Below are positions 17,101 through 24,700 of a stretch of 64,000 nt of DNA, piece after piece. The notes below the pieces were generated by a model. The model saw only the letters and a program-made list of their open reading frames with translations, did no database searches and was not told where the DNA came from. The position numbers and the translations under genes are program-made. Where the stretch lies: positions 18,750-82,749 of the forward strand of contig CAMOJA010000007.1 in the NCBI GenBank assembly GCA_946616535.1, in the 5' to 3' direction. This DNA comes from an uncultured Bacteroidales bacterium. Its GTDB lineage: Bacteria; Bacteroidota; Bacteroidia; Bacteroidales; Paludibacteraceae. Every line of letters starts with the position of its first letter. The first letter of the stretch is position 1.

Positions 17101-17964
17101 ATGGAAGATAGTTCAATCAAACTATTTGAGAGTAAGAAGATCCGCACATTGTGGGATGAACAACAGGAGAAATACTACTTCTCCATTGTGGATGTGATCG
17201 AGGTGTTAACCGATTCGGATAGACCTCGAAAGTATTGGAGTGATCTTAAGAGTAGGTTACAGAAGGAAGGAAGTGAGTTGTCCGCAAAAATCGGACAACT
17301 GAAATTACCCTCTGCTGATGGAAAGAATTATTTAACCGATGTTGCTGATACTGAGCAACTTATGCGCCTCATTCAATCTATCCCTTCTAAGAAAGCAGAG
17401 CCGTTTAAGTTATGGTTGGCGCAAGTGGGAAGAGAGCGTTTGGATCAATTGCAAGATCCGGAATTAAGCATTCAGCAAGCTTTGCGAGACTACAAGCGTC
17501 TTGGATATTCGGATAACTGGATCAACCAGCGTCTCAAGAGCATTGAGATTCGCAAAGACTTGACCGACCAATGGGACCAGCATGGCGTGAAAGATAGTTT
17601 AGAGTACGCAACGCTGACAGATATCCTTTATCAAGCATGGTCGGGCAAAACCGCTCGAGAGTATAAGAAATTCAAAGGTCTGAAGAAGGAGAACCTTCGG
17701 GATAATATGACCAATGAAGAATTAGTGCTCAATATGTTAGCGGAATTGTCTGCTACCAGTATCACTCGCAGCGAAAATCCTTCCACTATGGAAGAAAACA
17801 AAGAGGTTGCAGCACGTGGCGGAAAAGTAGCACGTGTGGCACGAGAAGAGTTGGAGGCCCAAACCGGCAAGAAAGTAGTATCTCCTCTCAGCGCCAAACG
17901 TTTCTTTGAAAGTCAAAAGCCAACCTTACCCTTCGACAAAGAAGACGAGGATAAAGAAGAATAA
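17101..17964 (+). CDS. BRO-N domain protein (phage antirepressor type)
   Basis: The 287-residue protein starts with a BRO-N-type domain: the ATG at 17101 gives IKLFESKKIRTLWDEQQEKY, then YFSIVDVIEVLTDSDRPRKYWSDLK, a layout found in phage antirepressors and chromosomal DNA-binding proteins of this family. The middle contains LRLIQSIPSKKAEPFKLWLA-like sequence and QVGRERLDQ, characteristic of the family. The C-terminal half carries AARGGKVARVAREELE and an acidic tail. An ATG 24 bp upstream lies in the promoter box and is not used. The gene stands alone between modules C and A, which share their first ~45 bp. No other phage gene is next to it, so domestication or a cargo role is inferred, not shown. 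Confidence 0.85.
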   Translation: MEDSSIKLFESKKIRTLWDEQQEKYYFSIVDVIEVLTDSDRPRKYWSDLKSRLQKEGSELSAKIGQLKLPSADGKNYLTDVADTEQLMRLIQSIPSKKAEPFKLWLAQVGRERLDQLQDPELSIQQALRDYKRLGYSDNWINQRLKSIEIRKDLTDQWDQHGVKDSLEYATLTDILYQAWSGKTAREYKKFKGLKKENLRDNMTNEELVLNMLAELSATSITRSENPSTMEENKEVAARGGKVARVAREELEAQTGKKVVSPLSAKRFFESQKPTLPFDKEDEDKEE

Positions 17965-18027
17965 ATCGTGTCATTTTTACCAATTTATTTGTATATTCCA
18001 AATATATATATATAGTATCTTCGGCAC

Positions 18028-18272
18028 GCCCTTATTTGCTATGCAAACAAGGAATCAGGTGATTTGAGTCCGTATTGCCTCCGAGATTACTCTTAGATGA
18101 GTCTTTCTTGAGTCCGATAACATGTTTGTAAACCACAATAAATCAATTGGCTATAAAAGCAGAAAAAATGAAATGGTGAGAAGCAAGGCGGCAAGCGCAC
18201 CAAGGTTAATGAGCCGCAAAATGCAGTAAAATCTGCAAAAAATGGCATACACATTTGTGTATGTCATTATTT
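18028..18272 (+). ncRNA. Candidate small RNA, module A
   Basis: Predicted transcript from the TATCTTCG box to the CATACACA/TGTGTATG hairpin. It is ORF-free, its 5' hairpin is conserved in three loci with loop changes only, and its body is conserved in two loci. The spacer of its promoter is 24 bp here against 20 bp in copy B, so this copy may be weaker or silent. Confidence 0.45.
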
Positions 18273-18276
18273 TTTT
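18246..18276 (+). terminator. Terminator-like hairpin overlapping the next promoter
   Basis: CATACACA-TT-TGTGTATG followed by T-rich sequence; the -33 TTTG (18254-18257) of the next promoter lies inside this hairpin. Confidence 0.6.
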
Positions 18277-18285
18277 GTAATTTTG
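18254..18285 (+). promoter_or_regulatory. Predicted promoter of the preA-like gene
   Basis: TTTG, 20-bp spacer, TAATTTTG; start codon 33-42 bp downstream. It is part of repeat module A. Confidence 0.75.
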
Positions 18286-18318
18286 CCGCGCAAAATATTT
18301 TTTAATCCGTCTGATTCA

Positions 18319-19767
18319 ATGTTACACATGAACGAAGAGGCTGCTCGCTGCCTATTATGCGAGAACGCACCGTGTGGCGAAAAAACAGCACGTGCTATCC
18401 GCGCGCTGCGTTTTGATAACCTCTGGACTGCCCGTGAGTTATTTGCCCAACTGAATGATGCCGAGATAGAAGCTGCCGAAAAAGCCTGTATCCATTATGA
18501 TCGGCCTATTCGTATCGCGGAACTGCGTTCGCAAGTGGAGAGTGGAGAGTCAAGAGTGGAGAGTGGAGAATTACCTTCGCTGGAGTTGAATTTCTGCGAT
18601 ATGGTATGCGAGAACCCGTTCTTCCTCGCCAGTTCGGCCATATGCACGAACTATGAGATGGTAGCGCGTGCGTTGGAGGCGGGATGGGCAGGCGTGTTCT
18701 ACAAGACGATAAGCAAACAGGATATTCGTGAGGTGAGTCCACGTTTTGATGCGGTGCGCAAAGAAGGAACGCCCTTCGTCGGTTTCCGTAACATGGAGCA
18801 GTTGAGCGAGAACCCCTATCAGGTGGACTTCGATATACTCCATCGGCTGAAAGTGAACTACCCGACGAAACGTATCGTCGCTTCTATCATGGGTCAGACC
18901 GAAGAGGAGTGGATTGAATTGGCCAAGATGGCTGAAGAGGCAGGATGCGATGCAGTAGAACTCAATTTTTCCTGCCCGCAGATGAGGCTGACAGGTCTGG
19001 GTTCAGATATCGGGCAGAACGACGAACTGATTCTTTTCTATACCTCTTTCGTTAAGAATGCCGTTTCTATTCCTGTAATTCCGAAAATGACGCCGAACGT
19101 GATGTCGATGTCCAAGCCGGCCATGGCTTCTTTCTACGGCGGAGCGAATGGTATCAGCGCGATCAATACCATCAAGTCCATCACTATGAGCGAAGGCGCG
19201 GAAGTGAGTGGCAAGAAGACTGTGAGCGGTTACTCAGGCAAGGCTGTCAAACCCATCGCGCTTCGAATGATCTACGAGATGACGGGTAACCCGATCTTGC
19301 AGAAAGCGGGTGCCGAGAAGCATATGGATATCAGCGGTATCGGCGGTATTGAGACCTGGCGTGATGCGCTGGAGTTCATCCAACTGGGTTGCCGTAACGT
19401 ACAGGTCTGCACAGCTGTCATGCAATACGGCTACCGCATCATCGACGACCTCATCCTCGGTCTGCAACATTACATGCAGGAACGCGGTATCGTGGAGTTG
19501 AAGAAGTTGGTAGGCGAAGAACTGAAGAATATCGTTCTGCCGCATGATCTCGACCGCAAGACGATGGTCTTCCCCAAGATCGACCGTGAGAAATGTATCG
19601 GTTGCGGCCGTTGTTATATCTCGTGTATGGATGGCGGTCACCAGGCCATCGCCTTTGGCGAGGACCGCAAACCGCGTATCATCGGTCAGAAATGCGTCGG
19701 ATGTCACCTATGCAAACTGGTCTGCCCTACGGGTGCTATCGGTGCGGCAAAACGAATTGACAAGTAA
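18319..19767 (+). CDS. preA: PreA-like dihydropyrimidine dehydrogenase (dihydroorotate dehydrogenase fold plus ferredoxin domain)
   Basis: The ATG at 18319 (or 18328) gives ~482 residues; earlier in-frame codons lie in the promoter. An N-terminal cysteine cluster CLLCENAPC precedes a dihydroorotate-dehydrogenase-type FMN barrel (VELNFSCPQM, IPKMTPNV, DISGIGGIETW, QVCTAVMQYG). A C-terminal two-cluster ferredoxin domain reads CIGCGRCYISCMDG and CVGCHLCKLVCPTGAI. This is the plan of PreA, the NAD-dependent dihydropyrimidine dehydrogenase subunit that reduces uracil/thymine. The usual partner PreT is not adjacent. A five-unit heptamer array inserts the residues VESGESRVESGE at about residues 72-84, between the N-terminal region and the barrel. 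Confidence 0.85.
   Translation: MLHMNEEAARCLLCENAPCGEKTARAIRALRFDNLWTARELFAQLNDAEIEAAEKACIHYDRPIRIAELRSQVESGESRVESGELPSLELNFCDMVCENPFFLASSAICTNYEMVARALEAGWAGVFYKTISKQDIREVSPRFDAVRKEGTPFVGFRNMEQLSENPYQVDFDILHRLKVNYPTKRIVASIMGQTEEEWIELAKMAEEAGCDAVELNFSCPQMRLTGLGSDIGQNDELILFYTSFVKNAVSIPVIPKMTPNVMSMSKPAMASFYGGANGISAINTIKSITMSEGAEVSGKKTVSGYSGKAVKPIALRMIYEMTGNPILQKAGAEKHMDISGIGGIETWRDALEFIQLGCRNVQVCTAVMQYGYRIIDDLILGLQHYMQERGIVELKKLVGEELKNIVLPHDLDRKTMVFPKIDREKCIGCGRCYISCMDGGHQAIAFGEDRKPRIIGQKCVGCHLCKLVCPTGAIGAAKRIDK
18535..18569 (+). repeat. Heptamer array inside the preA-like gene
   Basis: Five units: GTGGAGA twice, GTCAAGA, GTGGAGA twice. The GTCAAGA unit is the same as in the potC array. Confidence 0.95.
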
Positions 19768-19776
19768 ATAGAATAT

Positions 19777-20646
19777 ATGAAAAAACTTCTTTTAGGCATA
19801 TTGGTGCTCTGTCTCGTTGCTTGCCAAAGTACGGAAGAGCAATTGATGAACCGCGCAGAGGAACTATGTCAGTACATTCCGGACCACACGCTGTTGGAGC
19901 GCTCGAAAGACTATATGACCCCGGATTTTTATGCCATCCTGGATACGATGTTTTATCGCCTTCCGGAACACGAAGCGATGGATCACGAATGGCTCTATTA
20001 TTTCGTAACAGGCAATGGCGGTACGATCGCAAACTACGAGGTGACTGCGGTGGATCAGTTGGACGACGACCATGCCGTCGCGACCATTCTGGTGCATGAA
20101 AGTTGGCCGGAAGGCGTGGAAGGAGAGGACGACAACGTGGACGAGATGCATCTTTTGTATATGGAGCGTGTGAATGGCGAATGGTTGATGTCGGATTTCG
20201 ATGGTCATAAAGCGGATTGTATTCGGTATATCGCCAATAATCGCAAGGAGGAAGCGCTTCGCGAAGCCATCCGTACCTATCTCCTTCGCGAGATTGCTCC
20301 GCAGTATCGCCAAGCGGAGTTCTGTGTTCCGACGCTGATGATGGTTCGGGAGACGGACACCGAAGTGTGGGGCGATTTCTGGGTGTTCTGGTATGAGCAG
20401 TCCGGCGATACGCTTCGTATTGTATCCGGAGGAAATCACTCCGGTCGTATGACCATCGAAGAGCAAGACGGCAAACCGGTAGTGACCGCGTTTGAACAGA
20501 CGGTAGACGGAGCCGGAAATGATGCCAGCGCACGCCGTATCTTCGGCTCTTATTACGATATCTATATGAATATGCATTCGAACGAATCGGTTCGTGAAGC
20601 CGTTCGCGCGGAGCAGTTGGACGAATATGTCCGCAACCATCGATGA
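19777..20646 (+). CDS. Putative lipoprotein, unknown function
   Basis: The 289-residue product has a lipoprotein signal (MKKLLLGILVLCLVAC). The mature part is acidic and looks like two alpha/beta subdomains with paired strand motifs (AVATILVHESWP, then MHLLYMERVNGEWLMSDFD; later DFWVFWYEQSGDTLRIVSGG), as in NTF2/DUF3828-like folds, but no family is claimed. It begins 9 bp after the preA-like gene and precedes the RND adaptor gene by 23 bp, so it may be in the same transcript. Confidence 0.75.
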   Translation: MKKLLLGILVLCLVACQSTEEQLMNRAEELCQYIPDHTLLERSKDYMTPDFYAILDTMFYRLPEHEAMDHEWLYYFVTGNGGTIANYEVTAVDQLDDDHAVATILVHESWPEGVEGEDDNVDEMHLLYMERVNGEWLMSDFDGHKADCIRYIANNRKEEALREAIRTYLLREIAPQYRQAEFCVPTLMMVRETDTEVWGDFWVFWYEQSGDTLRIVSGGNHSGRMTIEEQDGKPVVTAFEQTVDGAGNDASARRIFGSYYDIYMNMHSNESVREAVRAEQLDEYVRNHR

Positions 20647-20669
20647 GAAATAACAAACAATAAATAACT

Positions 20670-21758
20670 ATGTCAACAAAACAACAATCTCTGTTTTTTC
20701 TGGCGCTGAGCGCCTTGCTTTTGTCCTCCTGCGGAGGCGGTGAACAAGTACCTGCACCGACATCGTACCAAACGCTTACTATTACGAAATCGGACATCAC
20801 GGTGCCCCTTAAGTACAGCGCGACCTTAAAAGGTACGTCAGACGTAACCATCAAGCCGCAGATAAGCGGTCAGCTGATGGAAGTATGTATTACCGAAGGT
20901 CAGCAGGTGAAGAAAGGAAAAGTGCTGTTCCGTATCGACAGCCGTAATGCCCAATTGGAACTTGAATCGGCTGAGGCGAATCTCTTATCCGCTCAAGCGC
21001 AAGAAAGCAGCGCTAAGTTAGAGTTCGAGAGCAATCAGAACCTCTATGCCAAGAATATCGTCAGCAAGTACGTATTGGATAACGCGGAGAACCAATACAA
21101 ACAAGCAAAGGCTTCTGTAGCGCAATATCAGGCTGCGGTTAATCGCGCACGCGTGAACTTGGGCTACTGCACGATTACTGCCCCGGTAGATGGTGTGATC
21201 GGTTCCATACCTGTGTTTGCCGGCGATCAAGTGGACCCCTCTACGTATCTGACCTTGCTCAGCGGTAATGCGAAGATGTATGCCGAGTTCTCCGTTAGTG
21301 AGTCGGTATTGGAAGAGCGCGCGAACGGGGAGGCAGACGGAGCATTGGAGAATTTCCCGGATGTGACCTTCTTCTTCCGGAGCGGTACGGAGTACAATCA
21401 GAAAGGCCGTATCACCAGTATCACCGGTACGGTCGATCGTACGACGGGTGCGCTGACCTGCAAGGCTACTTTCCCGAACCCGAACGGTGTACTCTATTCC
21501 GGTATTCAGGGAACTGTCGTTATCCCGTTTGATGTGAAGGATGTGATCGTTGTTCCGCAGAACGCAATTGTTCGTCTGCAGAACAAATCGCTGGCCTATA
21601 AGGTAGGTCCGGATAGTTGTGCGTATAGTACGATTGTAGAAACGGCCGGTATTGGTTCGGATCGTAACTTGGTAGTGATGAGCGGGCTCGAAGTGGGGGA
21701 TGTGATTGTTACGGAAGGAGCCAATAATCTCGTGGAAGGACAAAGAGTTCTCTTTTGA
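20670..21758 (+). CDS. RND efflux periplasmic adaptor (AcrA/MexA type) lipoprotein
   Basis: The 362-residue product has a lipobox (FLALSALLLSSC) and the membrane-fusion-protein layout. A lipoyl-half GTSDVTIKPQISGQLMEVCI leads into a helical hairpin (~95-150, ending with VNRARVNLGYCTITAPVDG), followed by beta-barrel and membrane-proximal domains (ITGTVDRTTGALTCKATFPN; VIVTEGANNLVEGQRVLF). It links the inner-membrane pump to the outer-membrane factor, both encoded by the next gene. The stop codon falls inside a heptamer array that fills the junction. Confidence 0.93.
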   Translation: MSTKQQSLFFLALSALLLSSCGGGEQVPAPTSYQTLTITKSDITVPLKYSATLKGTSDVTIKPQISGQLMEVCITEGQQVKKGKVLFRIDSRNAQLELESAEANLLSAQAQESSAKLEFESNQNLYAKNIVSKYVLDNAENQYKQAKASVAQYQAAVNRARVNLGYCTITAPVDGVIGSIPVFAGDQVDPSTYLTLLSGNAKMYAEFSVSESVLEERANGEADGALENFPDVTFFFRSGTEYNQKGRITSITGTVDRTTGALTCKATFPNPNGVLYSGIQGTVVIPFDVKDVIVVPQNAIVRLQNKSLAYKVGPDSCAYSTIVETAGIGSDRNLVVMSGLEVGDVIVTEGANNLVEGQRVLF

Positions 21759-21787
21759 TTTTTGATTTTAGATTTTTGATTTAAGAT
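21753..21787 (+). repeat. Heptamer array at the adaptor/pump junction
   Basis: Five units of the TTTTGAT family (TTTTGAT, TTTTGAT, TTTAGAT, TTTTGAT, TTAAGAT) covering the adaptor stop and ending 3 bp before the pump ATG. Confidence 0.93.
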
Positions 21788-21790
21788 TTT

Positions 21791-24700
21791 ATGAAAGAGA
21801 ATATTTTCATTAAGAGAAGCGTGATGGCAATTTCTATTGCTATTGTCATCATGCTCGTTGGATATATCAGCCTCAACACCTTGCCTGTTGAGCAATATCC
21901 GGATATTGCACCTCCTACAGTAACCGTAACGGCTTCTTACTCGGGTGCGGATGCGAACACATGTATGACTTCCGTCATTCGACCGCTGGAAGAGCAGATT
22001 AACGGTGTGCAGGACATGACCTATATGACCGGAAACGCCACGTCTACGGGCGATATCACGATTTCCGTCTATTTCAAGCAAGGTGCTGACCCCGATATGG
22101 CGACCGTTAACGTACAAAACCGTGTGTCGCAAGCGGAGCCTTTACTTCCGGCAGACGTGCTGCAGACAGGTGTGACGGTAACCAAACGTCAGAATAATAT
22201 CTTGCAGATCACGGGTCTCAAATCGACCGACGGTAAGTATGACGCGGACTTCATCTCGAACTATATCGACATCAACATCAAGCCCCGCGTTCAGCGTGTG
22301 ACGGGTGTGGGTGAGGTCAATAACTTGGGTAACACGTATGCGCTGCGTGTATGGTTGAAACCGGACGTCATGGCCCAGTATGGTTTGGACCCGGACGATG
22401 TCTCTTCTGCCATCAGTGCGCAGAGTTTCGTTACCTCTACCGGTACGCTCGGTCAGCAATCCGAGAACGCGTATCAGTACCCGATGGAGTACAAAGGAAC
22501 ACTCAAGTCGATCGAAGAGTTTGAGAACATCGTCATTCGTACCCAGGGTAACAGTAACGTGCTGTACCTCAAGGATATTGCAACGGTTGAGATCGGTGCC
22601 AAATCCTACACGATGGCTTCGCTCATGGACGGTAAACCCGGCTGCTTCTTTATGGTATTCCAATCGCCGGGAGCGAACGCTACGCTGGTGAACGAAAGTC
22701 TGGCCGAGTTGTACGAGCAAATCAAGCCGACTCTGCCTGCCGGTCTGGAGTTCGTCACTTTGCAGACCAGTAATGACTTCCTCTTCGCGGCTATCCACAA
22801 TGTGGTAGAGACGCTTATCATCGCTATTCTGCTGGTCATCATCGTCGTATATTTCTTCTTGCAGAACTGGAAAGCGACCTTGATTCCGTCTATCTCGATT
22901 ATCGTCTCGCTGCTCGGTACGTTTGCCATCGTGCAGTTAGCAGGATTCTCGCTAAATATCATCACGCTCTTCGGATTGGTGCTTGCCATCGGTACGGTCG
23001 TCGATGATGCCATCGTCGTCGTCGAAGCCGTGATGGCAAAACTCGAAACGGGCAAAATGCAGGGTTCACCCAAAGACCAGGCCACGCAAGCTACGCGCGA
23101 AGCGCTGAGCGAAGTGTCGACGGCTGTTATCTCGTGTACGCTCGTCTTCATGGCGGTGTTCATTCCGGTGACTTTTATGAGCGGTACGTCCGGTACGTTC
23201 TTCACCCAATTCGGTGTGACCCTCGCCGGAGCAGTAGGCCTCTCCTGCGTCTGCGCACTCGTGCTTTGTCCTGCGCTCTGTGCGATTCTGATGAGACCGA
23301 CAGACGAGAAAGCGATTGAAGGCAAGAAATGGAAGGGTATTGACTATTATACCAAAGTGGCTTATGAGGCCAGTTACAATGCCATCCTCGGGAAATACCA
23401 GGGCGCGGTGCAGAAATACCTCAAACGTCCTGCTTTGTCGTTTGCTTTACTGGCCGGCGCGATCGTGCTGTTCGTGCTCTTTATGCGCATTCTGCCTTCC
23501 GGTCTTGTTCCGCAGGAAGACCAAGGTGTTATCTTATGTGAAGTCCGTATGCCGGAAGGCTCCACGCTTCATGAGAACGCCGAGATCATGAAAAAGGTAG
23601 AGGAGAAAGTGCAGGCTATTCCGGAGATGGAGAGTTATGCGATATGTAGCGGTTACGGCTTTATCTCGTCCAACGGATCGAGTTACGCTTCGCTTATTAT
23701 TCGTCTGAAAAACTGGGACGACCGTAAGGGTAACGAGCATTATATCGACAATGTGATGTATCGTTTCTACTTCGATTGTATGTCGATTAAGAATGCGCAG
23801 GTGTTGCCGTTCCAAATGCCGCAGATTCCGGGATACGGTACCTCGAATGCCATCGATCTGCAAGTACAGGATCGCAGCGATGGGGACTTCTCCGATTTCG
23901 GAAACAAGACCAATGCGCTGATGGTTAAACTTATGGAACGTCCGGAGATAGCGAGTGCTATGTCCACTTTCTCGGAGCGTTTCCCGAAATTCAAAGTGCA
24001 TGTAGATCCCGTTCAGTGCGAACGTGCGGGTACAACCGCTAAAGCAGTACTGAACACGCTGGGAACGTACTGTGGCGGCTCGTATGTGGGCAACTTCAAC
24101 CAGTTCAGTAAAGTCTATCAGATTTGGATAAACGCTTCTCCGGAGTATCGTTTGGATCCCTCGTCGCTGAACAATATGTATATCAAGGTGGCGAACAATA
24201 AGATGGCTCCGCTGTCGCAGTTTGTGACGCTCGAAGAGATAGTCGGCTCCTCCTCGATGAATCACTTCAACCTCTATCAGTCTATCTCCTGCTCCGTAAC
24301 GCCGGCAAGCGGCTATTCGGAGGCACAGGCGCAGCAGGCTATTGACGAGGTATTCAAAGAGAATATGCCGAACTACTGCTCGTACGAATACGGCTCGATG
24401 TCCCGTGAGGTGGCTTCCAGTTCCAAGAGTAACACGACCCTCATCATCTATGCGATCTGTGTGATCCTGATTTACCTCATCCTGGGTTCGCTCTATAACT
24501 CCTGGCTCACGCCATTCGCCGTGCTGCTGTCCGTTCCGTTCGGACTCATGGGTTCGTTCCTCTTCTCCTATATTGGTAATAAAATGGGCTACCCGGGTAT
24601 GGAAAACAACGTCTATTTGCAGACCGGTGTCATCATGTTGATCGGTTTGCTCGCCAAGACAGCGATCCTTATTACGGAGTTCGCGTCGGAGCGTCGTAAA

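Larger units (their letters stand above)
17988..18285 (+). repeat. Repeat module A (small-RNA-like element plus outgoing promoter)
   Basis: This segment matches 46766-47059 (inverted) at roughly 95% by eye, with a few indels. In order it has a -33 TTTG (17988), a 24-bp spacer with an (AT)n run, TATCTTCG (18016-18023), the conserved hairpin with loop TAT, a ~200-nt ORF-free body including TGCAG/CTGCA, a terminator-like hairpin CATACACA/TGTGTATG (18246-18263) with a T-run, and finally TTTG-20 bp-TAATTTTG, the promoter of the preA-like gene. No transposase or target-site duplication is seen. Function unknown; an sRNA of ~230-250 nt is the simplest reading. Confidence 0.85.

Noticed and set aside
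17988..18285. Insertion sequence or MITE
   Set aside because: No transposase, no terminal inverted repeats and no target duplication were found; the outer ends coincide with promoter boxes. A MITE derivative is not fully excluded.
19736..20854. 372-codon minus-strand frame opposite the lipoprotein and adaptor genes
   Set aside because: Spans two coding genes and a junction, Arg/Pro-rich composition, no promoter.
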